DNA of 64,000 nt from Candidatus Melainabacteria bacterium. Its GTDB lineage: Bacteria > Cyanobacteriota > Vampirovibrionia > LMEP-6097. A model generated the notes under the pieces. That model ran no database searches, had not been told where the DNA came from, and saw only the letters and a program-made list of their open reading frames with translations. Position numbers and translations under genes: made by a program. The stretch spans positions 248,001 through 312,000 of the forward strand of contig DUDT01000014.1 in the NCBI GenBank assembly GCA_005110385.1, in the 5' to 3' direction. Shown here one piece after another: positions 9,475-17,735 of the stretch (position 1 is its first letter; the number at the start of each line of letters is the position of its first letter).

Positions 9475-10248
9475 TTATAATATCTCAGATAATTCACCAA
9501 AATCATTAATGACCTTTCTGGTTCTCTCAATAGCACTACTGTTAGGTGCTGAATTATCAAAACTTACAGCATCTTCGAGAGCCTCTCTTATTACTTGTAC
9601 CGTTAGTAATCCAGCCTCTTCACTTGCCTTACACTCATCTTTAATATCGGTTAAAAATAGAATATGCTCAGGGCTTACTTGAATATCAGTAGCTATTTTT
9701 AAATAGGATTCAGAATCTTTCTTTGAGCCTATTTTGGTATCATAGAAACCAGAAAATAAATAACGAACATCACCGAATTCAGAAAATTCGAAGAACAGTT
9801 TCTGTGCTTGAACAGAGCCAGATGAATAGACATATATCGGTAAGCCTTTGCCTTTCATGCTTAAGAAAAACTCAAAAGCATCTTGATATAAAGGTGCTTT
9901 AAATAAGCCATTCCTGAAACCTTCTTCCCAAATCAATCCCTGTAAATCTTTCAATGGAGTGATTTTTTTATCTTCCTGAATCCAAATTTTTAAAGCTTCA
10001 ATGGCTGTATATACTTGCGTTTCAAAAATAGCAGATTCTTGATTGGATTTATAAGCAATCCCAGTAATATTTCCTTGCTTAATCTCCTCTAAGGTAGCCT
10101 CAATAATAGAGAGTAAAAATGGACTATGCTCATAGTTAGTTAATATAAAATCTTCTAATCTTTCTTTGGAATAGGGAAAAAGAACCTCTTTAACAAAGCT
10201 AATAGAACTAATAGTCCCTTCAATATCAGTAAGTATGACTTTAGGCAT
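9475..10248 (-). CDS. mtnC: Enolase-phosphatase E1 (acireductone synthase)
   Basis: HAD-superfamily enzyme of the methionine salvage pathway. It enolises and dephosphorylates 2,3-diketo-5-methylthiopentyl-1-phosphate to acireductone. The 257 residues open with the family signature ILTDIEGTISSISFVKEVLF, where Asp8 and Glu10 are the HAD catalytic acids. They continue with PIYVYSSGSVQAQKLFF (motif II Ser) and ILFLTDIKDECKASEEAG (motif IV). Length fits MtnC. No other salvage gene is next to it; it sits just upstream of the exporter pair on the same strand, 23 bases apart. Confidence 0.95.
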   Translation of the reverse strand: MPKVILTDIEGTISSISFVKEVLFPYSKERLEDFILTNYEHSPFLLSIIEATLEEIKQGNITGIAYKSNQESAIFETQVYTAIEALKIWIQEDKKITPLKDLQGLIWEEGFRNGLFKAPLYQDAFEFFLSMKGKGLPIYVYSSGSVQAQKLFFEFSEFGDVRYLFSGFYDTKIGSKKDSESYLKIATDIQVSPEHILFLTDIKDECKASEEAGLLTVQVIREALEDAVSFDNSAPNSSAIERTRKVINDFGELSEIL

Positions 10249-10287
10249 GGTATTAGATTATTGTATTTGAATCTTATTGATTTCAGT

Positions 10288-11391
10288 TTAAAATATAAAC
10301 CCAATTGTACCTATTAGATTAAAACCAGCTTCTGGTCTAACACCGTTAAGATCATTAATAAGGGGAAATCCGGCTAAAAATCCAAGGATGATTTTATCTT
10401 CAATTGCAAGTTTGACACCATTCATCCAATTTATAAGTAAACCACCATGGGCATCATCTTTTATGCCATCGTATGCGGTTTTCTCTTGCCACATGCTATT
10501 GATCTCACTAACTAAGCTCCAGCGAGTTTTCTGTCCAAGAATTTCTTTAGGAAATATTTTTTGAAATTTATTTGGTTGTTCTTGATCTATGATGTAATTT
10601 GCTGCTAGATTGAAGTTGACGATATCGCCCACTATGGTATTTTGTGAACCTTGATTTGAGAGTTTGTAGAGGATATTTGAATGTAAGCTGAGATCTTCTA
10701 GTTTTTCACTTTTAAAGTTTTTACTAATGGCAATGCCCATTAAGGGGTCCCAAGACCCAGACCCCGGTTGATGATCAGCAGATAATCTATAGCCATCTTT
10801 ATCTTTTTCATTAGTAAAGCCTGTTGGGAACTCTAGTCCAGCGATTAGGGCTGTATGTAAATTTATCTTTTCTATTTCTGGTAACTGATACTTGAGCATT
10901 ATACTCATGTCTCCTAGTCCAATTGAATCATCTTCATCATAGGTAAAACCTTCATAGGTGTATTGTGAGTTAAAATTGCTTTGAAATGGATAGCTGATTA
11001 TTACGCTAAGATCATCAGTTATTCCATAGAGTAAGTTTGCTGAAACTTGCATGGTTGCTGAGTTTGAGTGTGCATGAATTCCACGACGATTAATGGCCTT
11101 CATTTGTGAAATGGTAAATTCATCGTAGTTTTGATAGTTAATCCCTGTGCTTAAAACAAATTTACCTTTAGGTAAAGTGTAAGCTGGCATGGTCATAATG
11201 GGACCATCTATGCTACTTCCACCAAGGGCTCCAGAACAAGCACAGCTACAGGCTGAGACTTTAGAGCTGTATAGCTGTAGAAGAAGGGCTGCAATAATGC
11301 CAAGTGAACACATGATTAAGCTTCGAGCTGGCTTTCTCTTGAAAAAAATTTTTAATTTTGTTTTAGTTTTAGCTATTATGGAATTCAGCAT
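10288..11391 (-). CDS. Outer-membrane beta-barrel protein with Cys-rich N-terminus
   Basis: A 367-residue exported protein. A basic N-region and hydrophobic core (SLIMCSLGIIAALLLQLY) lead to SKVSACSCACSGALGG, four cysteines in seven residues right at the expected cleavage site. The rest alternates polar and hydrophobic residues in beta-strand style, contains the YGITDDLSVIISYPFQ and GLGDMSIMLKYQL patterns of the 'MetA-pathway of phenol degradation' barrel family, and ends in Phe (GTIGFIF), as barrels do. VSAC could be read as a lipobox. The start codon overlaps that of the divergent MerR gene on the other strand (CATG at 11389-11392), so one of the two starts may be wrong. Possible role in metal handling is inferred from neighbours. 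Confidence 0.7.
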   Translation of the reverse strand: MLNSIIAKTKTKLKIFFKRKPARSLIMCSLGIIAALLLQLYSSKVSACSCACSGALGGSSIDGPIMTMPAYTLPKGKFVLSTGINYQNYDEFTISQMKAINRRGIHAHSNSATMQVSANLLYGITDDLSVIISYPFQSNFNSQYTYEGFTYDEDDSIGLGDMSIMLKYQLPEIEKINLHTALIAGLEFPTGFTNEKDKDGYRLSADHQPGSGSWDPLMGIAISKNFKSEKLEDLSLHSNILYKLSNQGSQNTIVGDIVNFNLAANYIIDQEQPNKFQKIFPKEILGQKTRWSLVSEINSMWQEKTAYDGIKDDAHGGLLINWMNGVKLAIEDKIILGFLAGFPLINDLNGVRPEAGFNLIGTIGFIF

Positions 11392-11788
11392 GGTGAAAAA
11401 GAATATAGGGCAGTTATCGGAAGAGACAGGCCTTAGTATACAGACTATTAGATATTATGAAAGTTTAGGACTTTTACCAGCACCAGATCGTAGTGATAGC
11501 GGTTATCGAAAATATGATGAAAGTTATTCACAGCATATTAATTTTATAAAGAATGCTAAAAATATGGGTTTTAGTCTTGATGAAATTAAAGAACTTATTT
11601 ACTTGAAGTCTTCGAATGATGCTCTAGGGAAAGATGTTAAGCATATGGTGAAACTTAAAATGGAAGAGCTTGCAAAGCAAATTAAAGAATTAGAAAATAC
11701 CTATAATTACCTTGCAAGCCTTAACCAATCTTGTAGTGGTAAAATGCAGACTAAAAATTGTCCCATACTGAAGCAGCTTTCAGACTGA
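11390..11788 (+). CDS. MerR-family regulator with a C-terminal Cys pair
   Basis: A 132-residue transcription regulator. The winged-helix start IGQLSEETGLSIQTIRYYESLGLL (about 5-28) is followed by RSDSGYRKYD and by a dimerisation helix. It ends in SCSGKMQTKNCPILKQL. The C-x8-C followed by Pro-Ile-Leu resembles the metal-binding loop of CueR/HmrR/MerR-type sensors, while the extra Cys of the mercury regulator is not seen. Metal-responsive control is therefore likely; copper is a guess. I chose the ATG at 11390; longer in-frame starts upstream would run through the divergent gene. It would regulate the adjacent barrel protein and perhaps the His-rich protein downstream. Confidence 0.85.
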   Translation: MVKKNIGQLSEETGLSIQTIRYYESLGLLPAPDRSDSGYRKYDESYSQHINFIKNAKNMGFSLDEIKELIYLKSSNDALGKDVKHMVKLKMEELAKQIKELENTYNYLASLNQSCSGKMQTKNCPILKQLSD

Positions 11789-11833
11789 TTTCTTTTAGAG
11801 ACCGCTGCCTGTGTGATGCCTCTTAAAAGTCAC

Positions 11834-12292
11834 TTAGTCTTGAGCTACTGCATCAACTTGTCTGATGATAATGTTTTCAACAAGTACAGTCCTATCTTCC
11901 GTGCCCGTAGAGTAAGTAACTCTTACTCCAGAATTATCTTCGCCGTCTAATTTACTAAAATCGGTCCAAAGAACATAGCTAGTATCACCATCTTCAATAA
12001 AATAATACAGAGACTTATCATTATCATAAGTCGCTAAAACTCTTGTAAATGTTTTAGGTCCTGCTTCAAGGTCAAAAGTCGTTCTTAGTCTTAGGGCAGT
12101 TTTACTTCTATTAATTTTATTAATAGTGAAGTTGCCTTTATTTTCACTATTAATTAATATCTGAAAAGTTTTTCCAATAGAATCACGAATCGATGTTTCT
12201 GAACCATGGTCATGACCAGCATGCGCTTGCACAGAATTAGCAAAGCCAATGAATAAGGCAAGTCCAAGTATAAAACTAATTACTTTTTTCAT
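11834..12292 (-). CDS. Small secreted protein with His-rich N-terminus
   Basis: A 152-residue exported protein. Residues 1-23 are a classical signal peptide (MKKVISFILGLALFIGFANS, cleavage near VQA). The mature protein begins AHAGHDHGSE, a His/Asp metal-binding type sequence, then a compact beta-rich domain without recognised family. The gene is preceded by a clear AAGGAGA-type ribosome site in the reverse complement of 12300-12306. It converges with the MerR gene. Together with the Cys-rich barrel protein it suggests a metal-tolerance cluster, but there is no direct proof of ligand. Confidence 0.75.
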   Translation of the reverse strand: MKKVISFILGLALFIGFANSVQAHAGHDHGSETSIRDSIGKTFQILINSENKGNFTINKINRSKTALRLRTTFDLEAGPKTFTRVLATYDNDKSLYYFIEDGDTSYVLWTDFSKLDGEDNSGVRVTYSTGTEDRTVLVENIIIRQVDAVAQD

Positions 12293-12635
12293 ATATTATT
12301 TCTCCTTAAATTTAAACTAATAAATTTATTTCTATTGTACTGTATAGTTGGCTATAGAGTTTATGGCTGAGTGGAATTTAATAAATATATTCTATTTTTC
12401 TGTACAAATTCTCTGCCACTAGGGAGCCTTCCCTAAGTAACCCATCCTCACCCCACACTGCGTGGCGGTACTCCAAAGCCAAAAGACAGGACTTTAGAAG
12501 TCCTGTCTTTTGGAGTGTGTGGGGGGGGAAACGAATTATACTTCCGTATCTGCCTATATATAGTTTTGACTCAGATTTTTTTGATAAAGGAATTTGAATG
12601 CTTTACAATCAGTTTGGTTAAAACTTTCATAAATT
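12293..12635. other. Intergenic region with long hairpin
   Basis: A 343-base gap between the divergent His-rich protein gene and the permease gene. It holds the strong hairpin described separately and a GC-richer block (12410-12530) unlike its AT-rich surroundings. No coding potential seen. Confidence 0.6.
12451..12528. terminator. Long perfect hairpin, likely bidirectional terminator or repeat
   Basis: The core is a 15-bp perfect inverted repeat (CCAAAAGACAGGACT at 12479-12493 against 12499-12513, 5-base loop). Outer arms ACTCC/GGAGT and CCCCACAC/GTGTGTGGGG extend it over about 75 bases. It has no clean T-run on either side, so it may be a mobile or structural repeat, not a textbook terminator. 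Confidence 0.5.
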
Positions 12636-13766
12636 TTGTTATTTAAAACACTAGATAAGCATATATTTTCTGAATTTTGGTTCCCTTTCGTCAGTGGCGC
12701 CTGCATTATGACTGGTGTTTGGTTAGGTATAGATAAGCTTAAAGTCATTTTTAAACTGCTTGCCATTTCTGGGGCTTCAGTCTCTAAAGGTTTCGTGATT
12801 TTAGGATTAGAGGTGCCGCATATGCTTGCCTTAACCATGCCTATTAGTGTTCTTTTTGCCTTTTTTTTAGCTTTCCAGAAATTATCTTCTGAAAGTGAAA
12901 TTATTGCACTAAGAGCTACAGGAGCTAGTTTGAGACGAGTTATACAGCCTGTTATTTATCTAGGTATCTTTTTTGCGGTTTGTACATTTTTTATCAATGA
13001 AGTAGTAGTCCCCTTTACTAGTCCCCTTGCTAAAAGGATTTATGCATTAGCTTTATATAAGAATCCCGTACCCGATAATTCTAATCATTCTTTTACTTAT
13101 ATTGAAAACGATGAAAATGGTGTTATTCGTCGTATTTTTTTTGTTAAGAAAATAGAAGATAAAATTCTTCAAGATCTTTTGGTAATTGAGTTTGGTGAAG
13201 AAAAAATGTTACAGGTCTATACGGCAGCTAAGGCTTGGTGGGACCCATATAATGGTGGCTGGGAGCTAAGGAAAGGCAAAAGTAGTTATATTAAAAGAGA
13301 CCCTGAAGGCATTAATAAAGCGACTCAGCATTTCATTTCAGATTTTAAATCGACTTTTATTCCCACTAGTCTTGATCCAGGTAAAGCTATGGCTAGCTTA
13401 AGTCAGGTTAAAGAATTAAACTTGTTTGCACTTGCTGGATATATAAAGCAAAACCAGAAAAAATTAATTGATAATGATGAATTTAATTCAGCTCTGACTA
13501 GTTTTTATAATAAGCTTGCTTACCCGCTTTCTTGTATATTGCTTGCCGTTATAGGAGCTTGTCTTGGAATCACTAGGCGAAGAAAGGTTATTAATTGGGG
13601 TTACTTAGCTTTGGGAGCTGTGGTCTTTTTATTTTATGTCTCCCAGACTGTATTTGATGGCATGGGTGATTCTGGTACTCTTGCGCCATCGCTTGCAGTT
13701 TTTGCTCCTAATATTATTTTTGCGATAATTGCTTTAGGAATATTTCTCTATCGTGCAGAGAATTAA
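12636..13766 (+). CDS. LptF/LptG-type permease (YjgP/YjgQ family)
   Basis: A 376-residue inner-membrane protein of the family that extracts lipopolysaccharide in the Lpt bridge. Features: N-terminal helix, VPHMLALTMPISVLFAFFLA, the coupling-helix signature SSESEIIALRATGASLRRV (about 85-103), NEVVVPFTSPLAKRI, a beta-jellyroll-like periplasmic segment (about 140-260), and three C-terminal helices with CLGITRRRKVINWG. The best in-frame start is the TTG at 12636; a stop lies two codons upstream (TAA ATT TTG) and no ATG fits the conserved N-terminus. It is a single gene here, as in cyanobacteria, not an LptF+LptG pair. Its 3' end overlaps the next gene by 14 bases. Confidence 0.88.
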   Translation: MLFKTLDKHIFSEFWFPFVSGACIMTGVWLGIDKLKVIFKLLAISGASVSKGFVILGLEVPHMLALTMPISVLFAFFLAFQKLSSESEIIALRATGASLRRVIQPVIYLGIFFAVCTFFINEVVVPFTSPLAKRIYALALYKNPVPDNSNHSFTYIENDENGVIRRIFFVKKIEDKILQDLLVIEFGEEKMLQVYTAAKAWWDPYNGGWELRKGKSSYIKRDPEGINKATQHFISDFKSTFIPTSLDPGKAMASLSQVKELNLFALAGYIKQNQKKLIDNDEFNSALTSFYNKLAYPLSCILLAVIGACLGITRRRKVINWGYLALGAVVFLFYVSQTVFDGMGDSGTLAPSLAVFAPNIIFAIIALGIFLYRAEN

Positions 13767-15663
13767 AGTTCTAGCTCCGATATTTTTTTTACTGCTAGCT
13801 TTTTTAGCTTTAAGGCTGCTTATGCCTCATTCGCTGAATAATGATGAAGCGGAGCAGGTTCTAGCCGCTAGTGAATACGTTTTAGGCTACCCTAAGCAGC
13901 CTCCTTTGTATAGCTGGATAGTTAGATCTGTGACTTTATTATTTAGCATGGAATATCCGAATATTTATATTCTGAGTTTTTTGAAATATTTCTTTTATGG
14001 AGTTTTTATATATTTTCTGTACCTAAGTGCTGAACTCGTTTTTGGTACTTCGGTCAAAAAAAATAAAAATGCTTACTTGCTTGAAAATCAATCCAAGTCA
14101 GGGGGCAAGCTCAATCCAGCTTTCTTAGTAGTTATCAGCAACTTACTTTTTGTAACTTATTTTTATGACTTTGCTCGCGATTTAACACACAGTATTTTGG
14201 CTACGATGTTTGCAGCTATAGGCTTCTATGTCTATCTTCGGCTTTGGCTTAAGCCGAGCTTTTTAGGCTATCTGCTTCTAGGTATAGTTTTTGGTTTAGG
14301 GTTTTTAGCTAAATATAATTTTATCTTTTTTGCTTTAAGTATAGTCGCAGCCAGCCTTTTAGAAAGAAGGGCTTTTAAAATACTTATAAATCTTAAAACA
14401 TTCCTGAGCATAGGTGCTTGCCTACTGGTGTTCACTCCAAATCTTATTTATTTAATAAGGGATAAATTAAATGCTGTTAATTACGCCTTAGATAGAAGTG
14501 GCTCTAATGAAAATCAAGTATTCTCGTTCATAGATATTCTTAAATCATCTGTCGGAGCTTTTTATGAAACGATTTTAGTTATAACTATTTTGCTGATATT
14601 GTTTGTGGCGTTTATTCATAAAAAAAGACTGCGCAGTTTCATATTTAGTGAAGATATTTTTAATAACCATAGGATACGCCGTTTATTCTTTTTTGCTGGA
14701 GTTTTTAGTATACTGATCCCACTTTTAATCATGCTTATTATGAGTGCTGATAAATTTTATGCGAAGTGGCTCTCTCCAAGCTGTTTTCTTGTGGTGTTTG
14801 CTTTTTATAGTTGTATTGATTTTCATAAAAAGGCGGGCGAAAACCCAGAAGTTGAAGATGGCGAGCAGCCCTCTAAAACTTTTTTATTAAGAAGAAACTT
14901 GCTCTATGTAATAGTTTCGAGCTGTTTTCTGGTCTCGGCTTTGGTGTTGTTTATCGGTGGATTTTTCCCAGATTTGATTGGGAAAGTTGCTAAAACCCAG
15001 TATCCATACGATAAATTATCTTCGATTCTTTATAAGGAGTATCAAGAAGAATTAGTATTAACTAAAGATGGGAAATTAAAATTAGTTCTTATTACGAATG
15101 GAGATCCTGTTTTGAAGGGGAATTTGGTTTTGGCTTTAGAGAGAACTGAATTTAAAAAGCTTTTGGAAAGTGGTGATTGCCCGTTAAAGTCTTTGAATGA
15201 GATTAAGGATCGTGAGGGTGGTGAGAATGTAGAAAGTCGACTTGATGAGCCAAAGGCTCTCTCACTGTATGTTTGGGATGCTAAGCTTTATGGGCGTTCT
15301 ATCCCTAAAGCGTTTCAGGCTGTTATTGGTAACGCTGAGGATGACGAAAACGCAGAAATTGGAGCTTTACAGCATGGGACTGCTCGCAAACGTACAAGTT
15401 CAAGGCTGAGGAGGACGAATGACCGCAGTGTACGGGTAATTTCTAGCGATGCCGAGAATGCGAGTCACGTAAGTGGCTCATATTCGAGCAAGCAGAAATA
15501 CAAGCTTGATTTATCAAGCTTACATGAGGATCATGAGGACAACGAAAACGCAGAAATTGAAGATTGCGAGCAGTCCCATAAATATAAATTGGTAAAGGTT
15601 AGATATATCAATTCCGAGAAGCAGTATTATGAGCTAGGTATATTAGCTCGGAAGTCTTTTTAA
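13753..15663 (+). CDS. Membrane glycosyltransferase, PMT/ArnT-like (GT39/GT83 style)
   Basis: A 636-residue polytopic protein. The first periplasmic loop has the acidic signature NNDEAEQVLAASEYVLGYPK followed by QPPLYSWIVR, as in polyprenyl-phosphate-sugar-dependent transferases. About ten membrane helices follow up to residue 420, then a soluble tail. The GTG at 13753 overlaps the permease stop, so the two are translationally coupled, suggesting envelope glycan or lipid A work. It is heavily invaded by the dispersed element: one degenerate copy (GENPEVEDGEQPS) lies in a loop at about 365. A composite of two cores and a low-complexity middle makes up residues 530-615 of the tail, all in frame. 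Acceptor unknown. Confidence 0.85.
   Translation: MQRIKVLAPIFFLLLAFLALRLLMPHSLNNDEAEQVLAASEYVLGYPKQPPLYSWIVRSVTLLFSMEYPNIYILSFLKYFFYGVFIYFLYLSAELVFGTSVKKNKNAYLLENQSKSGGKLNPAFLVVISNLLFVTYFYDFARDLTHSILATMFAAIGFYVYLRLWLKPSFLGYLLLGIVFGLGFLAKYNFIFFALSIVAASLLERRAFKILINLKTFLSIGACLLVFTPNLIYLIRDKLNAVNYALDRSGSNENQVFSFIDILKSSVGAFYETILVITILLILFVAFIHKKRLRSFIFSEDIFNNHRIRRLFFFAGVFSILIPLLIMLIMSADKFYAKWLSPSCFLVVFAFYSCIDFHKKAGENPEVEDGEQPSKTFLLRRNLLYVIVSSCFLVSALVLFIGGFFPDLIGKVAKTQYPYDKLSSILYKEYQEELVLTKDGKLKLVLITNGDPVLKGNLVLALERTEFKKLLESGDCPLKSLNEIKDREGGENVESRLDEPKALSLYVWDAKLYGRSIPKAFQAVIGNAEDDENAEIGALQHGTARKRTSSRLRRTNDRSVRVISSDAENASHVSGSYSSKQKYKLDLSSLHEDHEDNENAEIEDCEQSHKYKLVKVRYINSEKQYYELGILARKSF
14832..14876 (+). 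repeat. Dispersed element, degenerate copy in the glycosyltransferase
   Basis: GGCGAAAACCCAGAAGTTGA followed by AGATGGCGAGCAGCCCTC; product GENPEVEDGEQPS in the consensus frame, placed in a loop after a membrane helix. Confidence 0.7.
15334..15585 (+). repeat. Composite dispersed element in the glycosyltransferase tail
   Basis: Two cores in direct order (GATGACGAAAACGCAGAAAT at 15341, and GACAACGAAAACGCAGAAAT at 15537) flank a middle with GTACAAGTTCAAGGCTGAGG...ACGAATGACCGCAGTGTAC. The same order core-middle-core recurs at 28431-28600. Entirely in frame here. Confidence 0.85.
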
Positions 15664-15771
15664 TGCCTCTGTTTGGTGGCGGTCACTTAATTAATGAGTT
15701 AATTTGCTAGGTCAGAAAAAGCCTTAACCCAGACTAGTTATCGAGATATTGAATACTGATTAAAAGTATGC

Positions 15772-15804
15772 GTTTTATACATAAAACATAGGGTATAATC
15801 CTAT
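15772..15804 (+). promoter_or_regulatory. AbiE promoter with two palindromic operator-like sites
   Basis: GTTTTAT-AC-ATAAAAC (15772-15787) is a perfect palindrome directly followed by ATAGG-GTATAA-TCCTAT (15788-15804), whose centre contains a TATAAT -10 box (15794-15799). The abiEi ATG lies only 14 bases past the -10, so the message is nearly leaderless. AbiEi antitoxins are known to repress their operon by binding inverted repeats at the promoter, so autoregulation is the natural reading. Confidence 0.65.
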
Positions 15805-15813
15805 ATATTAGGT

Positions 15814-16629
15814 ATGAAACGCAAAACTATAGGACCTAAATCTGCATTATTTCTTGAAGCATTATCTCAGGCTAATAAGCATTTTTTTGATACTAATGAA
15901 GCCAGCAAACTTACCAAAAGTAGCCTTGCAATAACTAGAGATTTTTTGAGTGAGCTTGTGACTAGAGGTTTAATACTAAGAATTAAACCAGGTAAATTTT
16001 ATGTTATACCCTACGATCAAGATTCAGAGACCTATTTACCAAATTGGCATTTGATTGCCAAATATTTAGTAAGTGGTGAAAAATATGTGGGTTATTATAG
16101 TGCATTGGAAATTCATGGGCTAATCACTCAGCCTTCGCTTGTTGAGCAGGTTGTGGTAAATCAGACTTTAATGAAATCAGAGACTAAAGTTAAAGATATA
16201 AGGTTTCAATTTATCTATCACAATGCAAAACATTTTTTTGGCTTCAAAGATATTTGGATAGATGATTATAATCAGGTCACAGTCAGTGATCTAGAGAAGA
16301 CACTGATTGATGCTATCTTCCAGCCTAAATATGCAGGTGGTATTGTTGAGATAACTAAAGCGATCTATAAGGCTAAGAATAAAATTGATTGGATTAAATT
16401 AAAACAATATATTGCACTTTTTGCTTCAAAGACTGTAAACAAGAGGCTTGGCTATATATTAGAAATACTTGAAATTCAGCCTGCGATACAAGAATACTTA
16501 TATGAAAATATTGGTAAATCCCACACTCTGCTTGACCCCACTATATCTGATCGCGGTATTTTTATATCTAAATGGAATCTCTATGTGAATATAGATAGAG
16601 ACAGTTTACTGAGTTCACTTTATACATAA
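15814..16629 (+). CDS. abiEi: AbiEi-type antitoxin / transcription regulator
   Basis: A 271-residue protein starting with a winged helix-turn-helix (ALSQANKHFFDTNEASKLTK followed by TRDFLSELVTRGLILRIKPG) and the AbiEi C-terminal domain (KYLVSGEKYVGYYSALEIHG, KDIWIDDYNQVTVSDLEKTLIDA). In type IV abortive-infection AbiE systems it represses the operon and offsets the nucleotidyltransferase toxin. Stop and next start are 2 bases apart. The -10 box and palindromes upstream are described separately. Confidence 0.92.
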   Translation: MKRKTIGPKSALFLEALSQANKHFFDTNEASKLTKSSLAITRDFLSELVTRGLILRIKPGKFYVIPYDQDSETYLPNWHLIAKYLVSGEKYVGYYSALEIHGLITQPSLVEQVVVNQTLMKSETKVKDIRFQFIYHNAKHFFGFKDIWIDDYNQVTVSDLEKTLIDAIFQPKYAGGIVEITKAIYKAKNKIDWIKLKQYIALFASKTVNKRLGYILEILEIQPAIQEYLYENIGKSHTLLDPTISDRGIFISKWNLYVNIDRDSLLSSLYT

Positions 16630-16631
16630 GT

Positions 16632-17429
16632 ATGATCCCTCAAGCGACACTACAGAAGATAGCCAATGCGAAGAAAGTTCGTGATAAGCAAATTGAAAAA
16701 GATTATATTCTTTCATGGGTACTACATGGGCTAAGCCAAGAATCGTTTCTGAAAAATAATTTGGTTTTTAAAGGTGGGACTGCTCTTAAGAAATTTTACT
16801 TTCAGGATTATCGATTTTCTGAAGACCTTGATTTTACCCTTATTAATAGCAGTATCAAGCCTGAAGAGATTATTAGTAGATGCAAACAGATATTTTCATA
16901 CATAAAAGAAAAATCTAATATCAGTTTAGAAATTAAAGATGATGAACTAAGCAAGCATGGAGACTTACGATTTTTTATAGATTATATTGGTCCACTCAGA
17001 GGCGAAATTGGCAGCCGCGATGTTAAAGTCGATATAACCTATGGTGAGATTATTATTAATGAAACCCAATCACTGTCGATGCTTAACGAATATGAGGATC
17101 TAGCAAGTCTTGATACAACTCTGCAAGTATATTCTTTAAAAGAAGTATTTATAGAAAAACTATGTGCATTAATTGATAGGACTCAACCCCGAGATCTTTA
17201 TGATATATGGCATCTCCTTGAAAACCAAAATATAGTTGTTGAAGAAGAGTGGACGAATTTTTTACAGAAAGCAAAATCAAAAAATATTAATGAGCCTAAT
17301 ATTCTTAACTCGATAGAGAAAAAAGAAGCGACTTTAGAAAAGATGTGGGATACCTACCTCGCTCATCAAATGAATGATTTACCTTATTTTAAAGAGGTAA
17401 TAAGATCAGTGAAGCGTTACTTTAGATAG
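16632..17429 (+). CDS. abiEii: AbiEii-type nucleotidyltransferase toxin
   Basis: A 265-residue member of the AbiEii family (DNA polymerase-beta-like nucleotidyltransferases). Motifs: LVFKGGTALKKFYFQDYRFS-EDLDFTLI at about 42-68 (GG, Lys, and the Asp-x-Asp metal ligands), VDITYGEI with the third acid, and FIEKLCALIDRTQPRDLYDI containing the conserved Lys and Arg-Asp-xx-Asp. AbiEii homologues modify tRNA or bind GTP to arrest growth during phage infection. It is intact and complete, directly after its antitoxin. Confidence 0.93.
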   Translation: MIPQATLQKIANAKKVRDKQIEKDYILSWVLHGLSQESFLKNNLVFKGGTALKKFYFQDYRFSEDLDFTLINSSIKPEEIISRCKQIFSYIKEKSNISLEIKDDELSKHGDLRFFIDYIGPLRGEIGSRDVKVDITYGEIIINETQSLSMLNEYEDLASLDTTLQVYSLKEVFIEKLCALIDRTQPRDLYDIWHLLENQNIVVEEEWTNFLQKAKSKNINEPNILNSIEKKEATLEKMWDTYLAHQMNDLPYFKEVIRSVKRYFR

Positions 17430-17627
17430 GCTTGCTGCTTAATTTTAGTCTTGTGACTGGGCTTATCCATTTTTGAAACCTAGATAAAAACAAAAAAGAC
17501 TCAGTCACCTGAATCCTAGCTAAAACTTTTAAATTTGTTCGATAGAGATATTATGCCCAGTTTTGAAGTTTTCTAAACGTGGTTTTTAAAAAAAATTCTG
17601 AATTTTAAAAATAATCTGCTCAAAAAA

Positions 17628-17735
17628 TAGTGTTTTCTTTACATGTTATGTCGCATATGTAAAAAAAATGGCGTTTTCTTTACATGTCATGTCGCATGTG
17701 TAAAGAAAATAGCGTTTTCTTTACATATCTATTTT
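17628..17735. repeat. Three direct copies of a 41-bp palindromic unit
   Basis: GTTTTCTTTACATG begins at 17632, 17673 and 17714, a strict 41-base period. The two complete units each carry the near-palindrome TTTACATG...CATGTGTAAA; the third breaks off at the end of the fic remnant. Between repeats there is an A-run. Only two full units and no spacers of CRISPR type are present. Confidence 0.75.

Noticed and set aside
11189..11389. N-terminal extension of the MerR regulator
   Set aside because: The extra 67 residues have no MerR character and overlap the barrel-protein leader; MerR proteins begin within a few residues of the helix-turn-helix.
11795..11815. Another copy of the dispersed element (AGAGACCGCTGCC) after the MerR gene
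   Set aside because: Only 13 bases match one end of the core; too short to count.
15663..15695. Element remnant after the glycosyltransferase gene (TTTGGTGGCGGTCACTTA)
   Set aside because: Similarity to the GGCAGCGGTCTCTTA end is weak and no core follows.
17628..17735. CRISPR array candidate
   Set aside because: Only two complete units, contiguous 41-bp period without unique spacers, and no cas genes.
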